This document shows positions 42,259 to 53,810 of a stretch of 64,000 nt of DNA, in pieces. The notes beneath the pieces were generated by a model that ran no database searches, was not told the DNA's origin, and saw only the letters and a program-made list of their open reading frames with translations. Position 1 is the first letter of the stretch. The number at the start of each line of letters is the position of its first letter. Both the position numbers and the translations under genes were made by a program. Origin of the DNA: Cellulophaga omnivescoria (GTDB lineage: Bacteria > Bacteroidota > Bacteroidia > Flavobacteriales > Flavobacteriaceae); the NCBI RefSeq assembly GCF_001999725.1, contig NZ_MDDP01000050.1:1-64000 (forward strand), written 5' to 3'.

Positions 42259-43170
42259 TTATTCTCTTAGTAATGGTAGTGTACTGCAGCGTAACAAACC
42301 TTCTTGCTTAGATATTTCTGCATAAGGTATTTCTTCTACTGTAAAACCTTGCTCTCTTAGCCAATTATTTAATCTTGTAAAGTTTTTTTCTGAAACGATA
42401 ACATTTTCTGAAATTGAAAAAATGTTACTAAACATATGGTACATTTCTTCACTGGTTATTTCAAAAATATTTTCTTTACCAAAAAAATTAACTAACCATT
42501 GGTATTCTTCTTCTACTAAAAAACCGTTTTTATGAAGAATGGCCTTATTTGTTCCTATGGGTTGAAAACAACAATCTAGGTGCAATGCATTTTCTTTAGC
42601 ATTTGTAGATTTACGCAACTCAAAAGATTTTACTGTTTTATTTGGAAAAAATTTTGTAATGTGCTCTACTGCCAATTTATTTGTTCTTGCTGTTATGTGG
42701 TGCGAGTAGTTTTCAGCAGTATAAGTACCAATAAAAATATGGTTGTTCCATGGCATAACATCACCTCCTTCTATATGCGCTTCTTCAGGCAACTCTACTA
42801 CCTTGTCAGGATTTATTTGATCTACTATGTATTGGATTGCTAAATATTCTTCTTCTCTATCCGGCAAAATATTTGCTCTAAAAAAAACATCGTCTATAAC
42901 AAAAGCAATATCTCTAGAAAAAATCTGGTTACAGTCTTTAAGTAATTTAGGTCTTAACACCTCTACATTGTACTTTTTTAGTACAGCTTCAAAAGCATTC
43001 ATTTCTGCAATCATATCTTCTTCTAAAGGATATGTACCTGCTAAAATATGCTCTAAAGATTTAGGATCATAAGCTTCTTCTGCTGTTGGAGTAGGGCCGC
43101 AACTTTCTGCAGTACCTAATACAACAGTTTTTAACCTAGAAGTTTCGTTTTTCACATTTATTTGACGCAT
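42259..43170 (-). CDS. Arginine deiminase / DDAH-like amidinohydrolase
   Basis: A 303-residue pentein-fold enzyme. FSRDIAFVIDDVFFRANI and AHIEGGDVMPWNNHIFIGT carry the guanidino-binding Asp/Glu, HLDCCFQPIG the catalytic His, and EGLLRCSTLPLLRE the C-terminal Cys. It could release citrulline and ammonia (or methylamines) from arginine-type substrates. It is co-directional with ctlX, 17 bp apart, in an apparent operon that may make and then consume citrulline (inference). Confidence 0.82.
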   Translation of the reverse strand: MRQINVKNETSRLKTVVLGTAESCGPTPTAEEAYDPKSLEHILAGTYPLEEDMIAEMNAFEAVLKKYNVEVLRPKLLKDCNQIFSRDIAFVIDDVFFRANILPDREEEYLAIQYIVDQINPDKVVELPEEAHIEGGDVMPWNNHIFIGTYTAENYSHHITARTNKLAVEHITKFFPNKTVKSFELRKSTNAKENALHLDCCFQPIGTNKAILHKNGFLVEEEYQWLVNFFGKENIFEITSEEMYHMFSNIFSISENVIVSEKNFTRLNNWLREQGFTVEEIPYAEISKQEGLLRCSTLPLLRE

Positions 43171-43235
43171 AAACTAATTTTTATGCAAATATGAAACGAA
43201 TTTTTCTAAATAAAAATAAGAATCTCTAAAATAAT

Positions 43236-43267
43236 AAAAGCCTTTTTGAAATTTCAAAAAGGCTTTT
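43236..43267. terminator. Perfect bidirectional terminator after gltA
   Basis: AAAAGCCTTTTTGAAA followed directly by TTTCAAAAAGGCTTTT, a 16-bp perfect inverted repeat, with A/T tracts on both sides. It lies 22 bp after the gltA stop. Confidence 0.8.
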
Positions 43268-43289
43268 ACTTAAACTAAATTATTAAAGT

Positions 43290-44573
43290 TTATCTTTTAT
43301 TTACTTCAACAAAAAATCTGTGATTTTCACCAACATAAACCTGTCTTGGTCTACCTATTGGCTCATTATTTAATCTCATTTCTCTCCACTGCGCTATCCA
43401 ACCTGGTAACCTACCTAAAGCAAACATTACAGTAAACATTTCTGTAGGTATGCCCAGAGCTCTGTAAATAATTCCCGAGTAGAAATCTACATTAGGATAT
43501 AATTTACGATCTACAAAGTAAGGATCTTCTAAAGCTTCTTTTTCTAAACCTTTAGCTATATCTAAAATAGGGTCGTCTATACCTAAGTCATTTAAAACTT
43601 CATCTGCCGCTACTTTAATAATCTTAGCTCTAGGGTCAAAGTTTTTATATACTCTGTGCCCAAAGCCCATTAACCTAAACGGATCATTTTTGTCTTTAGC
43701 TTTAGCCATATATTTTTTAGTGTCTCCACCATCAGCTTCAATAGCTTCTAACATTTCTAAAACTGCCTGGTTAGCACCACCGTGTAATGGTCCCCATAAA
43801 GCAGAAATACCTGCAGATAGAGAAGCAAATAAACCTGCGTGAGAAGAACCTACTATTCTTACAGTAGATGTAGAGCAGTTTTGCTCATGATCTGCGTGTA
43901 AAATCAATAATTTATCTAATGCATCAATAACAATTTTATTAGACTTATAATCTTCACTAGGTCTCTTAAACATCATTTTATGAATGTTTTCTACATAACC
44001 TAAAGAATCATCTCCATAATCTAAAGGAAGACCTTTTTTCTTTCTTAATGTCCAAGCAACTAAAACAGGGAATTTAGCTAAAATTCTTACTATTGCGTGG
44101 TACATATCATTTTCTGAAGTTACATTTACAGAAGATGGGTTAAATGCTATTAAAGCACTTGTTAAAGAAGACAAAACGCCCATTGGGTGTGCAGACTTTG
44201 GAAAACCATCTAAAATCTTTTTCATCTCCTCATCTACGTGAGACTCCTTTTTAATATCTGCATGGAATTTAGCTAACTGATCTGTGTTAGGTAATTCTCC
44301 AAAAATTAATAAATAAGCTACTTCTAAAAAGTCTGCTTTTTCAGCCAACTCTTCAATAGAATATCCACGGTACCTTAAAATACCCTTTTCACCATCTAAA
44401 AACGTAATAGCACTTTCACAAGAGCCTGTGTTTTTATATCCTGGATCTATTGTAGTTAAACCGGTTGCAGAACGTAATGTTTTAATATCTATGGCCTGTT
44501 CTTTCTCTGTGCCCTCCACTATTGGGAAATCATATTTATTCCCGTTAAATTCTAAAGTAACTTTATCTGACAT
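43290..44573 (-). CDS. gltA: Citrate synthase
   Basis: A 427-residue TCA-cycle enzyme condensing oxaloacetate and acetyl-CoA. Catalytic segments: LLILHADHEQNCST (His), GPLHGGANQAVLEML (His), MGFGHRVYKNFDPRA (His/Arg) and LYPNVDFYSGIIYRALG (Asp). The N-terminal beta extension and the length (about 427) are those of the type II hexameric form. It has its own terminator and a 237-bp upstream region, so is monocistronic. Confidence 0.98.
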   Translation of the reverse strand: MSDKVTLEFNGNKYDFPIVEGTEKEQAIDIKTLRSATGLTTIDPGYKNTGSCESAITFLDGEKGILRYRGYSIEELAEKADFLEVAYLLIFGELPNTDQLAKFHADIKKESHVDEEMKKILDGFPKSAHPMGVLSSLTSALIAFNPSSVNVTSENDMYHAIVRILAKFPVLVAWTLRKKKGLPLDYGDDSLGYVENIHKMMFKRPSEDYKSNKIVIDALDKLLILHADHEQNCSTSTVRIVGSSHAGLFASLSAGISALWGPLHGGANQAVLEMLEAIEADGGDTKKYMAKAKDKNDPFRLMGFGHRVYKNFDPRAKIIKVAADEVLNDLGIDDPILDIAKGLEKEALEDPYFVDRKLYPNVDFYSGIIYRALGIPTEMFTVMFALGRLPGWIAQWREMRLNNEPIGRPRQVYVGENHRFFVEVNKR

Positions 44574-44759
44574 TGGTATAATTTACTAATATTATTAATC
44601 GAACTGTAAATTTAAGAAAAAGACAAGAGTTTATCAATTAGTTATAGCTATTTATACATTTAATAACATATATTATTCAAAAAATATATTAAGTTAATTA
44701 AGATGTCATAAAAATCACTCAAAAAGTTACCTATATTATATAAAATTAACAAGAAGCGA

Positions 44760-44787
44760 AAAAGCCACTCTAAAAAGAGTGGCTTTT
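44760..44787 (-). terminator. Terminator after eno
   Basis: AAAAGCCACTCT and AGAGTGGCTTTT form a perfect 12-bp stem with an AAAA loop, 23 bp after the eno stop. The remaining 186 bp up to gltA hold its promoter region and nothing else recognisable. Confidence 0.82.
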
Positions 44788-44810
44788 ATTAATAATTAGT
44801 TTACAACTTA

Positions 44811-46160
<1,350 letters not shown>

Positions 46161-46232
46161 TTAACAGTGATCTTTACGCCATAACTATACCAATAATTAA
46201 CTATAATTTAAACGAAAACGATATCGTATTAT

Positions 46233-47345
46233 TTAGTTCTGACTGTTTTTTATTAAATCAAAAAAATTATCAAATAAATAATTAGAATCATTTGGTCCAG
46301 GACTGGCTTCCGGGTGATATTGAACCGAAAAAACATTCTTATTTTTCATTTTGATACCCGCTACAGTATTATCATTTAAATGTTTGTGTGTAATTTCTAA
46401 GTCGGCATTAGCCTCTGTTTCTTCTCTATTAATTGCAAAACCATGATTTTGAGAAGTAATTTCTCCTTTACCCGTTGTCAAGTTCATCACAGGATGATTG
46501 ATACCTCTATGACCATTATGCATTTTATATGTAGAAACACCGTTAGCTAAAGCAATAACTTGATGACCTAAACAAATACCAAATAATGTTTTATTGTTGG
46601 CAATAATATCTTTTGCTGTTTGAATAGCTTCCGTTAAAGGTTCCGGATCTCCAGGTCCGTTAGATATAAAATATCCATCAGGATTAAAAGAACTTAAATC
46701 GGCATACGATGCATTATAAGGAAATACTTTAATGTAAGCATCTCTTTTAGCTAGGTTACGTAATATGTTTTTCTTAATTCCTATATCTAAAGCTGAAATT
46801 TTATATTTTGCATTTTCGTCCCCATATAAATAAGGTTGTTTAGTAGATACTTTAGACGACAATTCCAAGCCTTCCATACTTGGTACATTTGCCAATTGCT
46901 CTTTTAAACTATCAATATTATCTACATCTGTAGAGATTACAGCATTCATAGCTCCATTATCTCTAATATAACTTACCAAAGCTCTTGTATCTACATCAGA
47001 AATAGCAAAAAGGTTACTGTTTTCTAAAAAATCTTGTAAACTAGTATCTGCATCAACCCTAGAATAATCATAACTAAAATTTTTACAAACAAGACCAGAG
47101 ATTTTTACAGAATCAGACTCAACTTCTTCCTGGTTTGTACCGTAATTACCAATGTGTGCATTAGTAGTTACCATTATTTGTCCAAAATAAGATGGATCTG
47201 TAAAAATTTCTTGGTACCCTGTCATACCAGTATTAAAACAAACCTCACCAAATGCAGTACCTTCTGCATCACCAACAGCTTTTCCGTGAAAAATTGTACC
47301 GTCTGCTAATAAAATTAGCGCTTTTTTTCTTGCTTGATATTTCAC
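46233..47345 (-). CDS. carA: Carbamoyl-phosphate synthase small subunit
   Basis: A 370-residue glutaminase subunit for carbamoyl phosphate synthesis (pyrimidines and arginine). The N-terminal CPSase domain (1-150) has FGEVCFNTGMTGYQEIFTDPSY. The class I amidotransferase domain has the nucleophile loop LFGICLGHQ (Cys about 258) and the FSVQYHPEASPGP His/Glu pair. The start is GTG at 47345, giving MKYQARKKA as in relatives. carB is not in the window. It is separated from rplQ by a terminator. Confidence 0.96.
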   Translation of the reverse strand: MKYQARKKALILLADGTIFHGKAVGDAEGTAFGEVCFNTGMTGYQEIFTDPSYFGQIMVTTNAHIGNYGTNQEEVESDSVKISGLVCKNFSYDYSRVDADTSLQDFLENSNLFAISDVDTRALVSYIRDNGAMNAVISTDVDNIDSLKEQLANVPSMEGLELSSKVSTKQPYLYGDENAKYKISALDIGIKKNILRNLAKRDAYIKVFPYNASYADLSSFNPDGYFISNGPGDPEPLTEAIQTAKDIIANNKTLFGICLGHQVIALANGVSTYKMHNGHRGINHPVMNLTTGKGEITSQNHGFAINREETEANADLEITHKHLNDNTVAGIKMKNKNVFSVQYHPEASPGPNDSNYLFDNFFDLIKNSQN

Positions 47346-47394
47346 CCTATAAAAATTTAATCCTTATTATTTTTACTTTACAAATTTAACATAA

Positions 47395-47427
47395 AAAAAA
47401 GGATAGACTATAAGCCTATCCTTTTTT
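47395..47427 (-). terminator. Terminator of the ribosomal alpha operon
   Basis: AAAAAAGGATAG and CTATCCTTTTTT pair perfectly with a 9-nt loop, 26 bp after rplQ. This ends the long ribosomal transcription unit before carA. Confidence 0.82.
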
Positions 47428-47453
47428 GAATATTTAAAAATAAAATCATTATT

Positions 47454-47942
47454 TTATTCTTCTGAATCATCTGATTTTGTTTCTGCTACAGGCGCTACAG
47501 CCTTTTTGCTTCTACCTCTTCTAGATTTCTTCTTCTCTTTTGGTTTACCAGCGTTATAAACTTCATTAAAGTCTACTAACTCTATTAAAGCCATATCAGC
47601 ATTATCACCTAACCTGTTACCAAGTTTAATAATTCTTGTGTAACCACCTGGTCTGTCTCCTACTTTAGAAGAAACTTCACCAAATAAAGTTGTAACTGCG
47701 TACTTATCTCTTAAACTTTTAAAAACTATACGTCTGTTGTGAGTACCTTTCTCTACAGATTGATTGTTTTCTGCCTTTGATTTTGTAATTAAAGGCTCTA
47801 CAAATTGTTTTAAAGCTTTAGCCTTAGCAACAGTAGTGTTAATTCTTTTGTGCTCAATTAAAGAACAAGCCATATTTGCTAACATAGCTTTTCTATGCGC
47901 TGCTTTTCTTCCTAAATGATTAACTTTTTTACCGTGTCTCAT
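47454..47942 (-). CDS. rplQ: Ribosomal protein L17
   Basis: A 162-residue large-subunit protein near the exit-tunnel side. [20 protein letters not shown] is the conserved start, followed by [21 protein letters not shown]. It is longer than the E. coli protein (127): residues about 128-162 form a Lys/Arg-rich then acidic tail ([11 protein letters not shown]...DDSEE) typical of Bacteroidetes. It is the last gene of the alpha operon. Confidence 0.98.
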   Translation of the reverse strand: MRHGKKVNHLGRKAAHRKAMLANMACSLIEHKRINTTVAKAKALKQFVEPLITKSKAENNQSVEKGTHNRRIVFKSLRDKYAVTTLFGEVSSKVGDRPGGYTRIIKLGNRLGDNADMALIELVDFNEVYNAGKPKEKKKSRRGRSKKAVAPVAETKSDDSEE

Positions 47943-47979
47943 TGTATTATCTTATATATCTCCTTTAATGGAAATAAAA

Positions 47980-48972
47980 TTAATCTTTATCCAATTTATA
48001 TTTTGACAAGTCCATTCCAAAACTCAATCCTTTATTAATCACTAACTCCTCTAATTCAGTTAATGATTTTTTACCGAAGTTTCTAAACTTCATAAGATCG
48101 TTTTTATTAAATGAAACTAAGTCTCCTAATGTATCTACTTCTGCTGCTTTTAAACAATTTAGTGCACGAACTGATAAATCCATATCTACTAATTTAGTTT
48201 TAAGCAACTGACGCATGTGTAATGATTCTTCATCATAAGTTTCAGTCTGAGCTATTTCATCAGCTTCTAGCGTAATGCGCTCATCAGAAAACAACATAAA
48301 GTGATGAATTAAAACCTTAGCAGCTTCAGTTAAAGCATCTTTAGGATTTATTGATCCATCGCTACTGATTTCAAAAACTAGTTTTTCGTAATCAGTTTTT
48401 TGTTCAACACGATAGTTCTCAATACTATATTTTACGTTTTTAATAGGCGTAAAAATAGAATCAATTGGAATAGTTCCTATAGCAGCACCAGGCTTTTTAT
48501 TCTCTTCTGCTGGTACGTATCCTCTTCCTTTTTCAATAACAATTTCCATATTAATGCTAACTTTAGCATCCATATTACAAATCACTAAATCAGGATTTAA
48601 TACTTGGTACCCAGAAATAAATTTCTGAAAATCACCCGCAGTTAACTGATTTTTTCCACTTACAGAAATTGAAACAGTTTCAGTTTCAACATCTTCTATT
48701 TGTCTCTTAAAACGAACTTGTTTTAAGTTTAAAATCATTTCTGTAACGTCTTCAACAACACCAGGAATAACAGAGAACTCATGTTCTACTTTATCCATTC
48801 TTACAGAAGTAATTGCAAAACCTTCTAATGCAGAAAGTAATACTCTTCTTAATGCGTTTCCAACAGTCAATCCATAACCAGGCTCTAAAGGACGAAATTC
48901 AAATTTCCCTTCAAAATCTGTAGAATCGATCATTATAACTTTATCGGGCTTCTGAAAATTTAATAATGCCAT
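47980..48972 (-). CDS. rpoA: RNA polymerase alpha subunit
   Basis: A 330-residue alpha subunit. The N-terminal assembly domain (1-230) has [29 protein letters not shown] linker is followed by the C-terminal DNA-binding domain (about 250-320) with [23 protein letters not shown] and [16 protein letters not shown]. It is complete and of normal length. It lies between rpsD and rplQ, as in most bacteria. Confidence 0.98.
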   Translation of the reverse strand: MALLNFQKPDKVIMIDSTDFEGKFEFRPLEPGYGLTVGNALRRVLLSALEGFAITSVRMDKVEHEFSVIPGVVEDVTEMILNLKQVRFKRQIEDVETETVSISVSGKNQLTAGDFQKFISGYQVLNPDLVICNMDAKVSINMEIVIEKGRGYVPAEENKKPGAAIGTIPIDSIFTPIKNVKYSIENYRVEQKTDYEKLVFEISSDGSINPKDALTEAAKVLIHHFMLFSDERITLEADEIAQTETYDEESLHMRQLLKTKLVDMDLSVRALNCLKAAEVDTLGDLVSFNKNDLMKFRNFGKKSLTELEELVINKGLSFGMDLSKYKLDKD

Positions 48973-48988
48973 AGTTGAATTAGGTTGT

Positions 48989-49594
48989 TTATTTAGAGTA
49001 TAACTCGACGATTAGTTGTTCCTTGATATTCTCTGGAATCTGAACTCTTTCTGGGATAGATACATAAGTACCTTCGCTTTTTTCAGAATTCCAAGTTATC
49101 CACTCGTATACTCGGCTATTTGCAGCCAATGCATCTTGTATAGCAGATAATGATTTAGATTTTTCTCTAACACCTACAACATCTCCTGGCTTTAAAGAAT
49201 AAGATGGTATGTTTACCAATTCTCCATTAACTGTAATGTGACGGTGAGAAACTAATTGTCTTGCTCCTCTTCTTGAGTTAGAAATACCCATTCTGTAAAC
49301 AACGTTATCTAAACGAGATTCACATAACTGAAGTAATACTTCACCAGTTACTCCTTTACTACTGTTTGCTTTTGCAAATAAGTTTCTAAATTGTTTTTCT
49401 AAAATCCCGTAAGAATATTTAGCTTTTTGCTTCTCCATTAATTGGATAGCATATTCAGATTTTTTTCCACGACGTCTATTGTTACCGTGTTGTCCTGGAG
49501 GGTAATTCTTTTTTTCAAAAGACTTATCTTCTCCAAATATCGCTTCTCCGAATTTACGTGCGATCTTAGTTTTAGGTCCTGTATATCTTGCCAT
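48989..49594 (-). CDS. rpsD: Ribosomal protein S4
   Basis: A 201-residue small-subunit assembly protein that nucleates 16S rRNA folding. The S4 RNA-binding domain is visible in [36 protein letters not shown] (about 91-126). The N-terminus has no CxxC zinc site. In other bacteria S4 is also a translational repressor; the 97-bp gap before this gene contains several small hairpins (49595-49691). Confidence 0.98.
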   Translation of the reverse strand: MARYTGPKTKIARKFGEAIFGEDKSFEKKNYPPGQHGNNRRRGKKSEYAIQLMEKQKAKYSYGILEKQFRNLFAKANSSKGVTGEVLLQLCESRLDNVVYRMGISNSRRGARQLVSHRHITVNGELVNIPSYSLKPGDVVGVREKSKSLSAIQDALAANSRVYEWITWNSEKSEGTYVSIPERVQIPENIKEQLIVELYSK

Positions 49595-49691
49595 TTTCTA
49601 AAATTTTGAAAGTGAGATTATGAATTAAGGCTTATCCTTCGATAATCGTAATTACACTTTCTGTGAAATGCCCTTAGGGCTATTAATTTAA
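49595..49691 (-). promoter_or_regulatory. Structured gap upstream of rpsD (possible autogenous leader)
   Basis: Unusually long for this operon (97 bp). It contains GCCC-TTA-GGGC (49670-49680), CGAT-A-ATCG and AAGG-CTTAT-CCTT inverted repeats in close succession. It may be a translational operator for S4 or an internal promoter region; neither can be distinguished by eye. Confidence 0.3.
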
Positions 49692-50084
49692 TTAAACTCT
49701 TCTTCTTTTTGGAGGTCTACAACCGTTGTGCGGTAATGGAGTAACATCAATAATTTCTGTTACTTCTATTCCTGAGTTGTGAATTGCACGAATTGCAGAT
49801 TCTCTACCGTTACCAGGTCCTTTAACATAAACTTTAACTTTTCTTAGTCCAGCTTCATGTGCAACTTTAGCACAATCTTCAGACGCTACTTGAGCTGCAT
49901 AAGGAGTATTTTTCTTAGATCCTCTAAAACCCATTTTACCGGCAGATGACCAAGAGATTACATCTCCTTTTTTGTTTGTTAAAGAAATAATAATGTTGTT
50001 AAAAGAAGCCGTTACGTGTGCTTCTCCAACAGATTCAACTATAACTTTACGTTTTTTAGTTGTTTTTGTATTTGATTTTGCCAT
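49692..50084 (-). CDS. rpsK: Ribosomal protein S11
   Basis: A 130-residue protein of the 30S platform that contacts the Shine-Dalgarno helix region. [43 protein letters not shown] and the C-terminal [16 protein letters not shown] are diagnostic. A 99-bp gap to rpsM contains AT-rich sequence with short GTTGTTA repeats and nothing else that I can name. Confidence 0.98.
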   Translation of the reverse strand: MAKSNTKTTKKRKVIVESVGEAHVTASFNNIIISLTNKKGDVISWSSAGKMGFRGSKKNTPYAAQVASEDCAKVAHEAGLRKVKVYVKGPGNGRESAIRAIHNSGIEVTEIIDVTPLPHNGCRPPKRRRV

Positions 50085-50183
50085 ATTTTTCTAGTTTTTA
50101 GTTGTTAGTTGTTAGTATTAGAATCCTAAACTATCACATTTCAAACAGATTCAATCCAACTACTAAATACTAATGACTTTTAA

Positions 50184-50558
50184 TTATTTAGTCGCTTTTT
50201 TCTTATTAGCAACAGTTTTTCTTTTACCTTTTCTAGTTCTAGAGTTGTTCTTAGTTCTTTGACCTCTTAAAGGCAAACCAGATCTATGACGAATTCCTCT
50301 ATAACATCCAATATCCATTAAACGCTTAATGCTTAATTGAATTTCTGAACGTAATTCACCTTCAATTGTAAACTCAGATACAGCATCACGAATACGACCA
50401 ATCTCGTCATCATTCCAATCTGATACTTTTGTATCTTCACTAACTTGGGCTTTAGCTAAAATATCTTTAGCTCTACTTCTACCTACACCAAATATATAGG
50501 TTAAAGCTATAACTCCTCTTTTCTGTTTTGGTATATCTACACCTGCAATTCTTGCCAT
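50184..50558 (-). CDS. rpsM: Ribosomal protein S13
   Basis: A 124-residue 30S head protein forming intersubunit bridges. [33 protein letters not shown] and [28 protein letters not shown] are diagnostic, with a Lys-rich tail that reaches the P-site tRNA. It lies 2 bp after rpmJ. Confidence 0.98.
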   Translation of the reverse strand: MARIAGVDIPKQKRGVIALTYIFGVGRSRAKDILAKAQVSEDTKVSDWNDDEIGRIRDAVSEFTIEGELRSEIQLSIKRLMDIGCYRGIRHRSGLPLRGQRTKNNSRTRKGKRKTVANKKKATK

Positions 50559-50560
50559 AA

Positions 50561-50677
50561 TTACCCTTGTCTTTGTTTAAATCTAGGATTCTTTTTATTA
50601 ATTACGTACAACCGTCCTTTTCTGCGCACTATTTTGCACTCGGCACTTCTCTTTTTTATTGATGCTCTTACTTTCAT
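50561..50677 (-). CDS. rpmJ: Ribosomal protein L36 (zinc-free form)
   Basis: A 38-residue protein between infA (1 bp) and rpsM (2 bp): [20 protein letters not shown], then [18 protein letters not shown]. The zinc-binding C-x2-C-x12-C-x4-H set of the classical protein is reduced to a single Cys14; the His is replaced by Phe. This is the C-minus form. Confidence 0.95.
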   Translation of the reverse strand: MKVRASIKKRSAECKIVRRKGRLYVINKKNPRFKQRQG

Positions 50678-50678
50678 C

Positions 50679-50894
50679 TTAATATCTATATGTAATTCTT
50701 GCTTTAGTCAAGTCATAAGGGCTCATTTCTAATTTAACCTTATCACCTGGTAATAATTTAATATAATGCATTCTCATCTTTCCAGAAATATGCGCTGTTA
50801 CCACGTGTCCGTTTTCTAACTCCACACGGAACATTGCATTTGACAATGCTTCAATTATAGATCCGTCTTGCTCTATCGCTGCTTGTTTAGCCAT
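50679..50894 (-). CDS. infA: Translation initiation factor IF-1
   Basis: A 71-residue OB-fold protein that binds the 30S A site during initiation. The sequence [48 protein letters not shown] is typical. It lies 3 bp after secY; a map (methionine aminopeptidase) gene found here in many bacteria is absent. Confidence 0.97.
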   Translation of the reverse strand: MAKQAAIEQDGSIIEALSNAMFRVELENGHVVTAHISGKMRMHYIKLLPGDKVKLEMSPYDLTKARITYRY

Positions 50895-50897
50895 AAC

Positions 50898-52241
50898 TTA
50901 TGCTACTTTTCTATTTTTACCACTTTTCATTAAGCCATCATAATGTCTATTTAACAAATATGAATTCACTTGTTGAACTGTATCAATTGCTACACCTACC
51001 ATAATTAATAGTGATGTTCCACCATAAAACATTGCCCAATTTCCTTGAATTCCTAGCAATTGAACAACAATAGCTGGTAAAACAGCCAGCAAAGCTAAGA
51101 AAATAGATCCGGGTAACGTAATTAATGACATAATTTTATCTAAAAAATCTGCAGTTTCTTTCCCAGGCCTTGTTCCTGGTACAAATCCACCACTTCTTTT
51201 TAAGTCATCTGCCATCTTATTTGTTGGTACCGTGATAGCAGTATAAAAATATGTGAATATTATAATTAGAAAAGCAAATAAAACATTATATGCTAATCCA
51301 AAAGGATCCTGAAAATTAACCTCAAACCATGAACCTATTGCAGAAGTATTAAAATACTTACCAATCATACCTGGCAAAAACATAAGAGCTTGCGCAAATA
51401 TTATTGGCATTACACCAGATGCATTTAATTTTAAAGGAATATATTGTCTAGACCCAGTAATATTTTTTTCATAACCCCCAGAAGCAGTCCTTCTAGCGTA
51501 CTGAACAGGTATTTGACGAGTTGCTAATACAATAAGTACAGATGCCAATATAACCAGGAACCACAAAATAACCTCTACCAATATTAACATCGGACCACCA
51601 GTATTTTCACCAGTTCTAGAAGCTACTTCTTGCATAAATGCCTGCGGCATTGTTGCAATAATACCAATCATTATTAATAATGATATACCATTACCAATTC
51701 CCTTGTCAGTTATTTTTTCACCCAACCACATAGCAAATACAGTACCAGTAACTAGTATTATAACAGCAGGAATCATAAAATCTAATCCCTTACCTAATAC
51801 AAAAGCACTATCCGGAACACCAAATGCACCTAAACCTAATAAATAAGCAGGAGCCTGTACTATACATATAGCAATTGTTAACCATCTTGTGATTTGGTTA
51901 ATTGTTTTTCTACCACTCTCTCCTTCTTTTTGTAATTTTTGAAGGTAAGGGATAGCTATACCCATTAATTGCACTACAATAGATGCAGAAATATAAGGCA
52001 TTATACCTAATGCAAAAACAGATGCTTTGGCAAAAGCACCACCTGTAAATGCATTTAATAAACCAAATATACCTTGTTCTGTACCCGATTGTAAATTACC
52101 CAATTCCTGAGAGTCTATCCCTGGTAGTGCAATTTGAGCACCAAAACGGTATACTAATAGTAAAGTAAGCGTAATAATTATTCTGTTTCTTAACTCTTCT
52201 ATTTTCCAAATATTGGATATGGTATCAAAAAATTTCTTCAT
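50898..52241 (-). CDS. secY: Protein translocase subunit SecY
   Basis: A 447-residue inner-membrane channel subunit with ten helices. The plug region is LPGIDSQELGNLQSGTEQGIFGLLNAFTGGAF, followed by LGIMPYISASIVVQLM. The cytoplasmic loops include RRTASGGYEKNITGSRQYIPLKLN and KRSGGFVPGTRPGKETADFLD, which meet the ribosome and SecA. It lies 14 bp after rplO. Confidence 0.97.
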   Translation of the reverse strand: MKKFFDTISNIWKIEELRNRIIITLTLLLVYRFGAQIALPGIDSQELGNLQSGTEQGIFGLLNAFTGGAFAKASVFALGIMPYISASIVVQLMGIAIPYLQKLQKEGESGRKTINQITRWLTIAICIVQAPAYLLGLGAFGVPDSAFVLGKGLDFMIPAVIILVTGTVFAMWLGEKITDKGIGNGISLLIMIGIIATMPQAFMQEVASRTGENTGGPMLILVEVILWFLVILASVLIVLATRQIPVQYARRTASGGYEKNITGSRQYIPLKLNASGVMPIIFAQALMFLPGMIGKYFNTSAIGSWFEVNFQDPFGLAYNVLFAFLIIIFTYFYTAITVPTNKMADDLKRSGGFVPGTRPGKETADFLDKIMSLITLPGSIFLALLAVLPAIVVQLLGIQGNWAMFYGGTSLLIMVGVAIDTVQQVNSYLLNRHYDGLMKSGKNRKVA

Positions 52242-52255
52242 CTTCTGTTTAGTGA

Positions 52256-52708
52256 TTAAAGACTTATTGCTTCTCCTCCAGCAGCCTCAATAGCTTGCTT
52301 TGCAGACGCAGTAAATTTGTGAGCAGAAATCTTAAGTGAAGCTTTTAACTCACCACCACCTAAAATCTTAACCAAATCATTTTTTCTTACTAATCTATTC
52401 TCAACTAGAGTTTCAAAAGTAACTACATCTTTTATAGCTCCTTTTTCAACCAAACCTTGTAGTTTGTCAAGATTAATACCTTGGTATTCTTTTCTATTAA
52501 TGTTTGTGAAACCAAACTTAGGCACTCGTCTTTGCAACGGCATCTGTCCACCTTCAAAACCAATTTTCTTAGAGTAACCAGACCTAGATTTAGCACCTTT
52601 GTGCCCTCTAGTAGCAGTACCACCTTTACCTGAACCTTGTCCTCTACCTACGATTTTACCTGCTTTATTAACAGCACCTTCTGCAGGTGTTAAATTACTT
52701 AAATTCAT
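52256..52708 (-). CDS. rplO: Ribosomal protein L15
   Basis: A 150-residue 50S protein. The Gly-rich N-terminal extension [26 protein letters not shown] threads into 23S rRNA; the globular C-terminus starts at about residue 70. [18 protein letters not shown] is diagnostic. Confidence 0.97.
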   Translation of the reverse strand: MNLSNLTPAEGAVNKAGKIVGRGQGSGKGGTATRGHKGAKSRSGYSKKIGFEGGQMPLQRRVPKFGFTNINRKEYQGINLDKLQGLVEKGAIKDVVTFETLVENRLVRKNDLVKILGGGELKASLKISAHKFTASAKQAIEAAGGEAISL

Positions 52709-52724
52709 CTTGATAAATTTATAA

Positions 52725-52904
52725 TTAAGCTTCTTCAGTAGAAACTAAATGTTCAACTTTATTTACCATACCAAGGATATTTGGCGTAGCCTCATGCTCA
52801 ACAACTTGACCAATTTTTCTAAGCCCAAGAGCCTCTAAGGTTCTTTTTTGTCTTTGAGTCTGTTTAATATTACTCTTAACTTGCTTTACTTTAATCTTTC
52901 CCAT
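52725..52904 (-). CDS. rpmD: Ribosomal protein L30
   Basis: A 59-residue protein between rpsE and rpl[20 protein letters not shown], then [19 protein letters not shown] and a final [19 protein letters not shown]. The [16 protein letters not shown] core and the length (about 60) fit bacterial L30. Confidence 0.95.
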   Translation of the reverse strand: MGKIKVKQVKSNIKQTQRQKRTLEALGLRKIGQVVEHEATPNILGMVNKVEHLVSTEEA

Positions 52905-52914
52905 TGTATCCTAT

Positions 52915-53439
52915 TTATCCTTTAAATACTTTTTCTAAAGATACTCCTCTTTGATCTGCAATTGTTTTTGCATCCCTAATTTGCAATAAAGCATCAAAAG
53001 TTGCCTTAACTACGTTATGAGGGTTAGAAGATCCTTGTGATTTTGATAATACATCATGTACACCAACTGCTTCTAATACAGCTCTTAAAGCTCCACCAGC
53101 AATTACACCTGTACCGTGAGATGCAGGCTGAATGTATACACGTGCTCCACCAAATTTACCTTTTTGCTCGTGAGGTATAGTTCCTTTGATTAGAGGGATT
53201 CTAATTAAATTCTTTTTTGCGTCTTCAACAGCTTTTGCTATAGCAGTAGCAACATCTTTAGATTTTCCTAAACCGTGTCCTACAACACCATTTTCATCTC
53301 CTACAACAACTATAGCAGAAAAACCAAAAGCTCTACCACCTTTTGTTACCTTAGTAACTCTTTGTACACCAACCAGACGATCTTTTAAATCCAATCCACC
53401 TGGTTTAACTGTTTCTACGTTTTTATATTTTTGGTACAT
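52915..53439 (-). CDS. rpsE: Ribosomal protein S5
   Basis: A 174-residue protein lining the mRNA entry channel. The dsRBD-like part is [41 protein letters not shown]; the C-terminal domain has [37 protein letters not shown]. It lies 6 bp after rplR. Confidence 0.97.
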   Translation of the reverse strand: MYQKYKNVETVKPGGLDLKDRLVGVQRVTKVTKGGRAFGFSAIVVVGDENGVVGHGLGKSKDVATAIAKAVEDAKKNLIRIPLIKGTIPHEQKGKFGGARVYIQPASHGTGVIAGGALRAVLEAVGVHDVLSKSQGSSNPHNVVKATFDALLQIRDAKTIADQRGVSLEKVFKG

Positions 53440-53445
53440 AATATA

Positions 53446-53799
53446 TTAGAATTTAAGTCCGCCTTCTCTAGCACCTTCTGCTAATGATTTAATTCTTCCG
53501 TGGTATAAGTTTCCACCTCTATCAAAAGCAATAGTCTCTATACCAGCTTTTAAAGCCTTTTCAGCAATAGCCTTACCAACTTGGTTTGCTATTTCTATTT
53601 TAGTTCCTTTTGCATCTAACTCTTTATCTCTTGATGAAGCAGCAACTAAAGTAGTTCCTGCATTATCATCAATAATTTGAGCGTAAATTTCCTTATTACT
53701 TCTAAATACAGCTAATCTTGGTCTAGTTGCAGTTCCAAATGAAACTTTTCTAATCCTTCTCTTGATTCTGTATCTTCTTTCAGTCTTTGATAATCCCAT
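53446..53799 (-). CDS. rplR: Ribosomal protein L18
   Basis: A 117-residue protein that binds 5S rRNA with L5. [37 protein letters not shown] and the C-terminal [26 protein letters not shown] are diagnostic. Confidence 0.97.
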   Translation of the reverse strand: MGLSKTERRYRIKRRIRKVSFGTATRPRLAVFRSNKEIYAQIIDDNAGTTLVAASSRDKELDAKGTKIEIANQVGKAIAEKALKAGIETIAFDRGGNLYHGRIKSLAEGAREGGLKF

Positions 53800-53810
53800 A
53801 TTGCTAATTA

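Noticed and set aside
50085-50183. Short GTTGTTA repeats in the rpsM-rpsK spacer as a CRISPR or regulatory repeat
   Set aside because: Too short and irregular, with no spacer structure; ordinary AT-rich simple sequence.
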